64,000 bases of DNA, taken from the NCBI GenBank assembly GCA_029582165.1, contig CM055876.1, positions 15,747,001 through 15,811,000 on the forward strand. The letters run 5' to 3'. The position numbers and the translations under genes were made by a program. This document shows, in pieces, positions 13,064 to 23,777 of the stretch. Each line of letters begins with the position of its first letter. Within the stretch, counting starts at the first letter, position 1. Below the pieces are notes generated by a model, which was given only the letters and a program-made list of their open reading frames with translations, was not told the DNA's origin and made no database searches. Origin of the DNA: Portulaca oleracea (taxonomy: Eukaryota; Streptophyta; Magnoliopsida; Caryophyllales; Portulacaceae).

Positions 13064-13066
13064 ACT

Positions 13067-13078
13067 TGGTATCAGAGC
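13067..13078 (+). promoter_or_regulatory. Primer-binding site, tRNA-iMet type
   Basis: TGGTATCAGAGC lies three bases after the LTR, complementary to the 3' end of initiator tRNA-Met as in many plant retrotransposons. Confidence 0.9.
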
Positions 13079-13261
13079 TGAGTTTCATCTTGGAGGGAGT
13101 ATATTGGTGTTGATTGTGATGTTGGGCAGTAGCAGAACACCTCAGGAGGTTGCAGATAGCCACAAACACATCCCATCTTGGTTAGTGAGTTTTGATTTTT
13201 TTGAGCTCAAACACATCCCAAATCAGCCCAAACACATAGCCACAAAAAAAACCTAGCAGCC

Positions 13262-14080
13262 ATGGCTTTCAACAAGTCTTCATCTCGAAAGAGTGAGCAC
13301 ATTTTGAAGGAAGCAAGGAGATTAAGGAGATTGAGGCGTGGAATCAATATGTTACAAGTGGAGATGGATTTATTTTGGTATGAATTTATTTATAATCCCA
13401 GGAAGTCATGTGAACCACCTTTGATTCAAGAGGAAGAACATCAAATTCGAGAGGAACCAAAGATTCATGATGTAGCAGAAGGTTTTGAGGCCATTTTTTC
13501 TTTTGAGGTGCAATCTCAAGATGATAGACACGAGGTGAATTTTAATCACCCTCCTATTTTTGATGTGTATGAAGATGAAGAAGATTGTGAATCTTTGGAG
13601 GATCCTATCTATGATGAGGAGGTTGAGGACTGTCTGTCCTTGACACAGTCAACGACCTTAAGGTTCTGTCAGCCACTGACCTTGGCAGAATCTGAACCTC
13701 AATTTGTGATGATGAACGACATGACATCTTTGCGTGCTACAAGGATGAGAATGGAGGATGAAGCTTCCAGTGGCTTCAATGTGGAGTTGGTTAATTTCCA
13801 ACCAAGGTCACTTCTATGGGTGAACTTGGAGGTAACAAGAAGACCAAAACGAATGAGGTGGAAGCGAAGGAGGTCAAAGTATGAGGAATGGAGTATCAAG
13901 CCCCCAACAAACTCAGTGGAGGAGCTCATTATTGGTGATGTTGATTTTCCGGCCTTGATTCTGTTCAAGTTGATTGGAGTTCAATATTTTGGTCAAGGTG
14001 TGGGATCTCAAGAATTTCCTTACTACATTATTTTGATTGGCATGAATGAAGCATACTTAAGATTATTTGGAGTTTCATGA
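13262..14080 (+). CDS. ORF of the nested element, 272 aa, function unknown
   Basis: The only long intact frame near the start of the interior, opening ATGGCTTTCAAC about 180 bp after the primer site. The N-terminal 45 residues are basic (Lys/Arg-rich). Residues about 65-130 are very acidic (runs of D/E such as DVYEDEEDCE), and residues about 190-215 are again strongly basic (RRPKRMRWKRRRSK). No zinc knuckle, protease, RT or integrase motif is visible. The acidic part resembles the spacer between protease and RT in some plant gypsy polyproteins; that is inference. It may be a leftover of gag-pol rather than a functional protein. Confidence 0.45.
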   Translation: MAFNKSSSRKSEHILKEARRLRRLRRGINMLQVEMDLFWYEFIYNPRKSCEPPLIQEEEHQIREEPKIHDVAEGFEAIFSFEVQSQDDRHEVNFNHPPIFDVYEDEEDCESLEDPIYDEEVEDCLSLTQSTTLRFCQPLTLAESEPQFVMMNDMTSLRATRMRMEDEASSGFNVELVNFQPRSLLWVNLEVTRRPKRMRWKRRRSKYEEWSIKPPTNSVEELIIGDVDFPALILFKLIGVQYFGQGVGSQEFPYYIILIGMNEAYLRLFGVS

Positions 14081-14286
14081 ATGCATGTTTTGTGAAATTT
14101 CATGTGCTTTGGTGTTGTGTTGAGAAAGTTATCGTGATTATACAACTTTGGTTGAGTCAAGATAGTGGAATAGCAGTGAAGTCATATTATCTTGATTTTG
14201 TGAGCCTTGATGATGCTTGTTGTGGATTAGTGTGGAATGTTGTTAAGGCCTTGATCATATGTTCTATATTGGGGAGTATGCCTTAG

Positions 14287-15167
14287 ATGTTTACTGTGGA
14301 AGTTGTGCTAGGAGGCACATTATCGTGTCATACCTTCACCATGTTTAGCAAGAGAAGCATCTATGTCGCATATCCTTTTGCTCAAATTGTCAGCTGTTCT
14401 GTTTTGAGGCCCTCTAGACAGTCAAGCACTGTTATGCACATTCCTTACCAACCTTGGTTCGTCATAAATCCTACTATTACCCCTCCACTCAAGCCACCAC
14501 TGTCCTTAGCCCACAAAACAGCCCCAAAAGCTCAACAAAAACCCCTCATACCAAATAACTTCCTATTCAACAAGGGGAGTCCCGAAACCTACCTTCCATG
14601 TTCCTTCACTTTCACATCATCACCCTCCATAAATGAGCCAATTCCCAGAATCCACCAACCTATAATTTTGTCCTTAAGGCCTTGGTTTTTGAAGTTCCTT
14701 GATACGACTAAGGACCTTATTCTCCTAGACCAAAACACAAACCTAAACTCCTCAAATAGCCATCCCCTCCTTACCCATCCTTTGGAACACTATCCTTATG
14801 TGTTTCCGAAAGAAAAACCCCCTGGTTTACCTCCTGAATATAAGTTTCGGCATGAATGGAAAAAGGGAGCTAAATTTCATGATTTTGCTAACAAGAGAAA
14901 AAAGAAGATGGGTTTTCTGCCAAGTGATCTTGTTTGGATCTACTTAAAGAAGGACAGATTTCGATCCAAGAGGAAAGGGAGGTTGGTTCCAAGAGCTGAA
15001 AGTTCCTTTGAGATCCTTGGAATAATCAACATTGAAGTTGATCCTTTTGGAGGCGGTTCAATGTCCTTGAGGCCATACTATTCTTGGTGTATATATTTGA
15101 GGCCATATTATTCTGTGACAGAGGACTTTCCAAGTTTGAGGACAAACTTTTCTCAACTTGGGGGGAA
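14287..15167 (+). pseudogene. Gypsy pol remnant: RT start fused to integrase tail
   Basis: The frame is open from 14287 and reads into the 3' LTR (to 15450). About residues 170-182 (VFPKEKPPGLPPE) match the VFP..LPPGLPP motif at the N-terminus of gypsy reverse transcriptase. Soon after, residues about 207-245 (FLPSDLVWIYLKKDRF through LVPRAESSFEIL) match the GDLVWVHLRKERFP / LLPR..GPFQVL region at the C-terminus of integrase. The last internal residues (LRTNFSQLGGND) resemble the end of gypsy polyproteins that overlap the purine tract. So the RT, RNase H and integrase cores are missing while the frame stays open. The part before residue 160 is Pro/Ser-rich and not recognised. Confidence 0.7.
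15158..15167 (+). promoter_or_regulatory. Polypurine tract of the nested gypsy element
   Basis: TTGGGGGGAA directly before the 3' LTR. Confidence 0.75.
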
Positions 15168-16768
15168 TGATGGAGATCAGCCCTCACAACCTCATTTGGT
15201 GTCAGCATGCTTTGAGGCCATCCATGAATCCCAGAAGGTCCTTGACTATATCAAAGGTCATCTACCTGATGTGAGGCCATCTTTATTGTCTCAACACTTC
15301 AGAATTGAGGCCTCACTCACATTTGGTCCCTTGGAGGTCATTCATAATGTCCAAGCTTACATGGTCCGAATGTATTTGGGTTCCACAGAACTATTTCAAC
15401 CTGGGCATGCTTTGAGGACTTTTATCTGTACATTGAGGACGTTTATCTGAACATTGAGGACGTTTATCTGGAGCTGATTGTTCTTTTCAACTTGGGTTGT
15501 GTTTCTCTTCTCTTTGGATGTCAAGGAAGTTTATTATTGAGTTGTCCTAAATGCCCAAGGGTGATCCATTTGGAGATCGTTTGCATTCTACACAACTATT
15601 GCAATCTGCGTACATGCATGAGGACCTCATTCGGGATCAGCTTGTCTTTTGGTGTTTCAGCAAGGTCCTTTTGGTCTTTTCACTTGGGTTGCGTCATCTT
15701 CTGCTTATTGGAGGTCAATAATCTTCTATGCAATCTGAATATGCACATGAGGACCTCCATATTGAGTCTGTTGAGAATTTGGACGTCCAAGGACATTCCT
15801 TACTGGAGGAAGACTATTTGTACCTTGTTGACTTCACTTCCTGAGTTGTTGAGGTCTTTCCAATTCAGTGAGGTGTTTGTCACTGAGGCCCTCTATGAAG
15901 ACGTCACTTTCGAGCTGTTGAGGTCCTTCCAGCTCGTGAGGTGATTATTCCAGCCTTGCCCATGTGAGGAATGCTGTTCCAACAAGAAAGCGCCATGTGT
16001 GATGTTTCTAGAGCCTTCCAATTGTTCTAGAAGCTTCATGAAGATGCCATGTGTGACGCTTTTATTAGCCCTCATTATTATTGTTCTAGAAGCTTCCTAA
16101 GTTAGTTACATTTTGTCTCATTCTGATGTAATTAGCTAATTAAGCTAGATTAGGACGTTTTCTTTTTGCTCAAGAAACTCCTAATTAGATAACTCAGCTG
16201 GGTTTATATATACCCACTGTGAGGTCATTGTATTCAACAACTTGATGATATGAAATATGAGATTTGAGTGCCTTATTGAGCCTCTTGTTTGTGAGTGACG
16301 TTAAACTCTCAAATTTGGTTAATTCTACTACAGTATCAAGGATTTGGAAATCCTTGTGGTGGGTGTAGAGCTTGGTAGCTTCGATGGTGGTGTGCCTGTA
16401 TCCATTGAGGTCATCGAGTCCATTGCCCTTGATGTTCTAGCTGTGGTGTGCCTGTAACAGCTTGAGTTCAAGCCTATCTTTCCTTTTATGTTTTTCCCAT
16501 CCCTCATTATCCATTTCAATCCATTTGATGTCATTTGGTGCGTGGTGAACCGAGTTCTATCTTGGAGGAGGTTATTCGTGTTGTTCTTGCTCATCCGATC
16601 TTATTTCACACCTCACCCATTTCATCCATTCGATTCTGGTTGATTATCCCCTGTTTTGGAGCTGTTTCCATTCAATTATCCATTGTGAGGTCCTAGATTC
16701 CAGTGTGTGTGTGTCCGTTTGGTGTCTGTGAGGTCATCACTCTGATCTTAGCGACCTTGCATACATCA
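15168..16768 (+). repeat. 3' LTR of the nested gypsy element
   Basis: 1601 bp, collinear with 11450-13063. It ends GCATACATCA and is followed by the CTTTG duplication. Confidence 0.9.
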
Positions 16769-16773
16769 CTTTG

Positions 16774-18999
16774 TTAAGCAAGCTCGCCATGGAAAGTGAA
16801 GAGAAAGATAAGAAGATCAGCGAACAAAGTAAGCAAATCGCAAAACTGATGAAAAAGATAGAGAAGCGCCCGTATCAAGACTCCGATGAAGTTTCTAAGA
16901 AAGAGGAATCTGACAAAGAGTCTTCCAAAGGTGATGGCGATGGGGAAGACAAGAAGAGTAACTCATCTTCAGAATCATTGATTGTGGAGCAGATTCAAAA
17001 CTTGGTGGCAAATGCAGTGCGGGCTCAACTCGGAGAGGGGTCAAACAAGACTCACTTGTATACAAAGCCATACACGAAGAGGATAGAAGCCCGTCGAGTG
17101 CCGTAAGGATATCAACCCCCAAAGTTCAATCAATTTGATGGGAAGGGTAATCCTAAGCAGCACATCGCTCACTTCATCGAGATTGTAGCAATGCCGGCAC
17201 GGAAGGAGATCGACTAGTGAAGCAATTTGTCTGATCTCTGAAGGGGATCGCATTCGACTGGTATACGGATCTAGAGCCTGAATCTATCAATAGTCGGGAA
17301 CAAATGGAGAATGAGTTTCTCAACAGGTTCTACTACGCTCAACGGGTCGTCAGCATGACAGAGTTGACAAACACCAAGAAGTGGGAGGGCGAGCCAGTAC
17401 TTGACTATATCAATCGTTGGAGGGCTCTTAGTCTTGAATGCAAGGATCGCCTCATCGAAGCTTCAACTGTCGATATGTGCGCTCAAGGTATGCACTGGGA
17501 TTTTCTCTACATCCTCAAGATGGTCAAGCCGAAAACCTTTCAGGAATTGGCAACTAAGGTACATGATATGGAGATCACCATAGCAAGTCGACGGGGAAGG
17601 TCTTCATCTTCATATGATGCAAGGAACGACGATAGGTATAAGAAGAATGGCAAGTGGCCAAAGATTTCGAAAGAAGAGTTAATGGCTATTTCAACAAGCG
17701 AACCAGTGCGAATCTATACTAAACCTAAACCCAAAAGGGAGAAAGTCACTTCTTCGAAAGATGCTGAAAGGAAGCGCCCTACACTGAAGGAGCTTCAAGA
17801 AAAGAAGTACCCATTTCCAGACTCAGATTTGTCAGGAATGCTCGATGACTTTCTAGAGACAAGAGTTATTGAACTCCCACAGCCAAAGAGGCCGGAAGAA
17901 GCAGGAAGAACCACAGACCCAAGATATTGTCGCTATCATAGGGTAGTCAGTCACCCTCTTGAGAAGTGTGTCACAATTAAGGAGTGGATCATGAGACTAG
18001 CTGAAGATGGGCAGATTATACTGGACTTGGATGACAACGTCAAGGCTAATTATGTCTCAGCACGACCAATTCCGACCCGTAGAAATGAAGTCTTGATGAT
18101 CCAATTTGGACGCCAAAAGCCGATTCCTCTCGTTGTACCAGTCCAGGCCCCCCGAGATGCACATGAGCAAAAAGAAGAAGCTTCTGGTGACAGTGGAAAA
18201 TGGAGCTCGGTGTCTCGAAGGAAGATTAGGGGCAAAGGGATGTCCAAACACAACCACCTCGAAGGCAGCAAAGGAGAAGGAGATATCCTCCACCTTCAAC
18301 AGAGAATAAAAGGCTTGAAGTCATCGAGAAACAAGAAGTCGGTTGTTCAGCTAAGTTGCTCAAGCGAGATCCTCGTTTTCCTGTCACGCTAGAGGAATAA
18401 TTTCCAAAGGACTCCTTTGAAAAAGTTAACAAAGTTGCCGCTGTGAACATGGTCTCCTGCTTCGAGATTGAAGAAGATGATAACGAAGGAATGGAGTATC
18501 AGCCTAAGTCAAAGATATCCGTGTTCGATAGGTTGGGACGGCCAGCTTCCTGCAACCAAACATCTGTCTTTGAGCGGATAGGGTGTCGAGGAGAGCACAA
18601 AGCCTCGGTCTGCAGCAGGATCAAGAATGGTTCGAGATCAAAGTCTTCTATATTGTCAAGGATCAAACAAGCTGAAGAGGTGTCAAACTCACAACCCCAC
18701 TAGGAACAGAGCTCCGCATTTAGCCGCCTTGGGGTCATCAATGAAGTTCAAAGCTCTATCCCATCTCGCATGAAGCGTTGCTCAACATTGGAGGTCAAGA
18801 CTGAAGGATCCTTGAGAGTGAAGAGACGTACTGTGATCTACACCGGTCATCAAAGTAAAAACAACGTCAACGAAGAGCTTAAACGAGAGAAGACGTTTTC
18901 TTCTGCCAAAGTCAAAATTTAGGAAAATGAAGATGTAGCTCCCGAGCAAGAGCCTAAACTGTTCACCAAAAAAGAAAAAAGAAAGGGATTTTATTTTTA
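16774..18999 (+). pseudogene. Retrotransposon gag, main part, broken
   Basis: Continues the frame from 11405. Parts in order: a charged coiled-coil-like N-terminus (EEKDKKISEQSKQIAKLMKK), a Lys/Glu/Ser-rich linker, then the plant retrotransposon gag fold (PPKFNQFDGKGNPKQHIAHF; FDWYTDLEPESI; FLNRFYY; EPVLDYINRWRALSLECKDR; AQGMHWDFLYIL). At 17930-17970 comes an unusual C-x2-H-x4-H-x4-C motif, and near the end repeated (S/T)(V/S)F(D/E)R(L/I)G-type words (18515-18760). Breaks: TAA at 17104, a one-base loss near 17190, TGA near 17231, and stops after 18390, 18703 and about 18919. The longest open part is 17304-18392 (362 aa). The following sequence is non-coding. Confidence 0.8.
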
Positions 19000-19184
19000 G
19001 TTCATTTCATCGTTGTAATACTCCTGACCCGCAAGAGTATAAACTGTGTACGGCTAAATAAATAAATAAAATCCTCATTTATACTACTTTAAATTTAAAC
19101 TACGTTTGACTTGATCCTTAAGAGTGTTTCATTCTTAAAGTACATAGGCAATTTAGGGTCCAAACCCAAATACAGTCATACTCA

Positions 19185-19880
19185 AGAAAAAAAAAATTCA
19201 TCTTAGGTCACCAAAATTTTGAAGGCTTTCCCAGTCAACAAACTCCAAGACTTTCAAGTCAACAAACTTTAAAGGACTTATAAGTTAGCAAATTCAAGAC
19301 TTACAAGTCATAGTTCAAGACAGTCAAGTCGAAGACTCTCAAGTTATATAAGTAGAGCTCATAAGTCCAAACCTAAAGTTTTCAAGTCGGATTCTCAAGT
19401 CACCAAAGTTAAAGACTCCCATGTCGAAATTCAAGACTTTCAAGTCAAGGACTCCTAAGTCAATCAAATAAAAGACTCTCAAATCACCAGATTCACCGAC
19501 TTCCAAGTCAACAAAAATTAAAGACTTCCAAGTTAGTCAAATCTCGCACCAACAAGTCTCCTGACTCCCAAGTCGATAAAATGAAAGACTTACAAGTCAA
19601 CCAAATTCAAATCAACAAAATACAAGGACTCACAAGTCAAGGAAAAAATCACGACTCCCTAGTCAATAAAGTTTGAGATTTCCATGTGAATGATGCATAC
19701 GACTCTCAAGTCAGCAAATCCAATGACTTTCAAGTCAACAAGCTTCAAGACTCTTAAGTCATCAAACCCATCGACTTCCAAGTCATCAAAAATTGAAGAC
19801 TTCCAAGTCAGCCAAATTTAAGACTACCAAATCGTCAAAATCAAATTTTAAAGACTTCTACGTTATCACAATGAAGACCC
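19185..19880 (+). repeat. Array of GACTT-NN-AAGTC dyads
   Basis: Tens of copies of a short word such as GACTTTCAAGTC, GACTTCCAAGTC, GACTTACAAGTC or GACTCTCAAGTC, spaced by about 15-30 bp with CAACAAA/CAAATTC-like fillers. Most copies are self-complementary (GACTT/AAGTC arms). Confidence 0.85.
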
Positions 19881-20339
19881 CCAAGTCAAAAGTGCAAGAA
19901 ATAGACTAACGTCAAAGTCATTAAGATTGCAGGCTTTCAAGCCGCACTATAATTTGCCAAGATCTTCATGTCAGTGGTTTACTTTAAGTCAGCACCATCA
20001 ATAAAATACTCAGGCTGGTTGGAAACTTCCTTCAAGCCTGCAAGGTGGGGGCATCCTAGTCGTGTTGGTTGAATTATGCTCCAAGGTAACATCATCATCC
20101 TTCAAGTTAGTGGCACACTCTTTTGGCTAAGCGCTAAACTCTTTCAAGCTGACGACATCGATGTCTCATTCAAGTCAATATTGGGGGCAAACCAGCTGGC
20201 AGTGTCCTTTTGTTAATCGACGACACTTGTAGCCGAGAACAAATCAGGTGGCTTATCATGAATCTTCAAAAGAAAGTCTGACTGGCTCATTATGTCTCAG
20301 TAAGGAATTCAAGTTCGCTCTTCATAGCACATAGACAAC

Positions 20340-21200
20340 AAAAAGTCCAGGAGGAGTGTTCTACTTGCGACGAGGCGATGACTCAGTCGACCCAGACAAT
20401 CCTGAAGAGAGTAAGTCTATGACTACTCTACGTCAGTCCACTGAGGAGTAGTCCACTTGCGGCGAGGCGCTGACTTCGTCGACCCAAACTGTACTGCCGT
20501 TTTTGAGAGAGTTGTCTAGGACAACTCTACGTTAGTAAGTTGAGGAGTATTCCACTTGCGGCGAGGTGCTGACTCCGTCGACCCAGGTCAGTTCTGAAAA
20601 GAGACACATCAAAGATATCTAATACATCAGAACGCCCCCGAGGAGTAAACACGATGACGACACAGTCGACACAGACAGTCTTGTAGAGAGTAAGTTTGTG
20701 ACTACTCTACGTCAGTACGCTTAGGAGTGTTCCGGCGAAGCGATGACCCAGTCATTTTTGAGAGAGTTGTTCAGGAAAACTCTACGCCAGCAGCCAAGGG
20801 AGTAATCCACCTAAAGTGAAGCGATGACTAAGTCGACTCTGACTGTACTGTCGTTTTTGAGAGAGTTGTTCAGGACAACTCTACGCGAGCAGCCAAGAGA
20901 GTAATCCACCTAAAGCGAAGCGATGACCAAGTCGACCATCACTGTACTGTCGTTTTTGAGAGAGTTGTTCAGGACAACTCTACGCCAACAGCCAAGGGAG
21001 TAATCCACCTAAAGTGAAGCGATGACCAAGTCGACCCTGACTGTACTGTCGTTTTTGAGAGAGTTGTTCAGAACAACTCTATGTCAGCAGCCAAGGGAGT
21101 AACCCACCTAAAGCGAAGCGATGACCAAGTCGACCTAGACAGTCCTGAAGAAAGTAGTCTATGACTACTCTACGTTAGTACGCTGAGGAGTAGCCCACGG
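20340..21200 (+). repeat. Tandem array, unit about 99 bp, each with a hairpin
   Basis: GTCGAC marks the unit starts (for example 20487, 20587, 20833, 20931, 21031, 21129). The core is AGAGTTGT-tcagg-ACAACTCT, an 8-bp-arm hairpin, followed by AGCAGCCAAGGGAGTAATCC and GCGAAGCGATGACCAA. Older units at the edges carry a different stem (AGTAGTctatgACTACT type). Confidence 0.85.
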
Positions 21201-22717
21201 AAGCGGAGATGGTGACACATCGCCGACGCAGATTCGAAGAGAATAGTCAGACTTCTTCTACGCCAAAGACTTGAAGAAACATCACCGTGATGACGAACAT
21301 CAACCTCAAGAAGACAACAACAATCAAGATAAATCTCTCTCAGGTTCCTGCACAAAAAAGGAGACAGAGAAAAATGAGTGTTCACAAAAAAATAATGAAT
21401 AGAGTCAAACAAATAGAAAAAAAAGGTACAAGAAAAGAGGGATAAAAAAAAAGAAAAAAAAACAGTGAAAAGGAAATAAAATACGAAATTGAGAAAAATA
21501 AGAAATGATGATCATCAATTCATCACATTCAATTTTTTCACAGGCACGTGGTGTTTGCCTTTTTTGTTTTTATTTGTCTATTATTTTTTTGCTATGGGTG
21601 GGGCCCGCAAAGCAAGGTGATGAAAAGAAAAGCAAAGAAAAATCGTCTAAGAGGAAATAAGTGACAAAGTGAAAGACTTTGGCCATCAAAATAGCAGTAT
21701 ACACGAGAGTGTTGGACTGTTGGTCAATACTAGATAGTACTACCTTATATCCACACTGTCATTAATTTCAGCCCCTAAAAGAGTGAAAGTTCATATGGCA
21801 GACCCTTATTTCTTTCCCCTGTTCTCCCTCCTCGTAGCTGCTCCAAGCACACAGGACACAAACAGATCTACAAGGGATAGGTGATAACGAAAAAAAAAAT
21901 CGTACGTCTTTCATCGACATCTTCTGTTTCTTCATCAGCAGCAAAGTTAGATTGCAAGAAAAAAACCAAGATCATTCCCCAGTATCAAAATCACAAGGAT
22001 CACAAGGCTCAAAATCAAAGGTATGATCGGAGGCCGTAAAACAAAAAAGTCGCAGCGGTGAGGGCGGTAGCCAAGATGGCCGCGAGTCAGACTCATACCG
22101 TCATACGTCGCAGTTGGTCTCCGGAGAGGATCTGCTGGCTGCAACTGACTCAAATTAGTGTTCGTCATATTCATCGTCGGTGGTTTAATTATCATGTTCA
22201 TCATGTTCGACCGGGGAGACCTTACTCAAATCGTCATGTTCGTCGAAGCAGGCCGATGGTCTTATAGTTAAACCGGTGGTTTAATTGATGCTGTGGGAGA
22301 TTGACGGATAGGACTTCATTGACGGGCTAACCGAGAGTTGGACGGACCAAAGGAAGCTAAGCCAAGAAGGGTGCCGGCATCGAGTCTACAGAGGCTTTGT
22401 TAGCATTTTATATAATGCAAAGTGACGGTGCAAGATTAATTAGGGTTAAAGTCTAACCCTACGAGTTGCCTACTGCCCCCCAATTCACCAGGAAAGCCCA
22501 TGAAGCCTTTCAAGGCCATAAATCCAACAAAAATTGTTATTTTTTTTTATTTTTATTGTTTAAATGATTTAATGGTGTGCCATAAATTGTCTATCAAGGC
22601 TTTATCAACTCATTGACTTAGCATAAACGGAAGGATGTAATAATAGCTCCTATTAATTCTCAAGTTTCGAGACCCGACTGCTACAAAACACTTAAGGCTT
22701 GTGTTCGCGGCTGACTC

Positions 22718-22730
22718 TCGAGGGGGCATT
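22718..22730 (+). promoter_or_regulatory. Polypurine tract of the gag-only element
   Basis: CGAGGGGGCATT directly before the 3' LTR; the G-run is in the expected place for plus-strand priming. Confidence 0.65.
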
Positions 22731-23685
22731 TGTAGGAGGCAAAAATTTATCGGCAAATAAAAAAATGACACGTGGAAAATTAATAAAATTTATTTGGCCA
22801 TTTATTATCCGCCACGTGTAAAATTAATTACGGCGGTCCATTTAATTAAATTTTAAATGAAAATATATCACGACCAATAGCGTTGTGACACTTGTCAATT
22901 ATGATGGAGAAAATTATAATTATTTTTTTATTTAAAATTAAAGGAATAATTATTAATTTGGGCCCAAGCCCAAAGTCGACTCAAACCCTAAGCAACCCTA
23001 GGTCTTCAGAGTCTATTAATAGTGTCATCTCCTTCATTTTCAAGACACTCTGCAGTCTACACCCGACGGCATTCGACATTCTGAACTCCAAAGGCTTTAG
23101 AAGATCAAACTGTCAGCAGTCTCCAGCTACCAAGCGCCAAGGATCGAAGTCTACAAAAGCTCAAGATCGAATCTTCAAGCCTCTAACTCGTTCAGATCAA
23201 GAACTGCTTCAGAAGATCGAGCTACAGACGCTCTCCAGCTACAAGCGACAAGGACTAACGTCGGCTAGTTCAACAATTTCTGTTCTTCGCATCAAAGACT
23301 GCAGTCGTCTTCCTCGTCTAGGTCATCGATCGATATCAAGCACTCAAGCCCTCGCATCCAAGAACTTGAAGAACTGCAACCGACAGTCAACCTGCTGACG
23401 GTTAGACTTCGAGCAACCTCCGGCTTCCAAGCATCAAGGAGATCAACGCTTAAGACCTTCAGCTCAAGAACTACTACAAGAGTCCTTCAGCTAGACCTGC
23501 ATTCGAGATCGAGATTAAGCGTCCGCGCCCTCGACTCACCCAAATTTCTGGAGATCGAATCAGAGGACTACTTTATTGTATTCAATACAGAGATTGTACC
23601 CGCATACATTCAAATATTAATACAAATTAATTTGTTTCTCAATTTCCCGTTTTTATTTATTTTAGACTAGAAATTTGTGTTTACA
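22731..23685 (+). repeat. 3' LTR of the gag-only element
   Basis: 955 bp, TGTAGGAGGC to GTGTTTACA, followed by GTGGG. The TATA position is changed to CTATTAATAG, and a short region near 23375-23400 differs from the 5' LTR by several bases. Confidence 0.9.
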
Positions 23686-23777
23686 GTGGGTATTTTAATT
23701 ATTAAACATGTAAAAGGGACAAATAAAAAGTGACAAGATAGTTAGAAAAATTGATACTCATTAAGGAACGGAGGGTG
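23686..23777 (+). mobile_element. Stowaway MITE, right piece
   Basis: It ends AAGGAACGGAGGGTG followed by TA (23778-23779), the complement of the left terminus with two changes. The first five bases are the right GTGGG duplication of the LTR element. Confidence 0.8.

Larger units (their letters stand above)
11450..16768 (+). mobile_element. Collapsed Ty3/gypsy element nested in gag
   Basis: LTRs of 1614 and 1601 bp (both TG...CA) are flanked by CTTTG at 11445-11449 and 16769-16773. A primer site for initiator tRNA-Met and a purine tract are present. The 2.1-kb interior holds one ORF of unknown role and a pol remnant in which the start of reverse transcriptase is joined to the tail of integrase. 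It is therefore non-autonomous. The LTRs differ by few changes and small indels, so insertion is fairly recent and later than that of its host element. Confidence 0.9.
19000..22730 (+). other. Non-coding 3' region of the gag-only element
   Basis: This 3.7-kb stretch occupies the place where pol would be. It contains two tandem dyad arrays (19185-19880 and 20340-21200), an A-rich stretch (21410-21500) and unique sequence up to the purine tract. Small ORFs such as 21170-21412 (minus) and 22058-22267 have no recognisable domain. Confidence 0.7.
10372..23685 (+). mobile_element. Gag-only LTR retrotransposon (LARD-like), interrupted
   Basis: The complete element has LTRs of 950 and 955 bp, both TG...CA, flanked by a perfect GTGGG duplication (10367-10371, 23686-23690). 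It carries a primer-binding site, a gag-like gene, about 3.7 kb of non-coding sequence with two tandem arrays, and a purine tract. No protease, reverse transcriptase or integrase is present, so it would need a helper. The gag family occurs in plant Ty3/gypsy elements, which is why I place it there. Without the nested element (11450-16773) its length is about 8.0 kb. Confidence 0.85.

Noticed and set aside
13067..13078. tRNA gene fragments at TGGTATCAGAGC sites
   Set aside because: Each site sits directly after an LTR and is a primer-binding site; no cloverleaf surrounds it.
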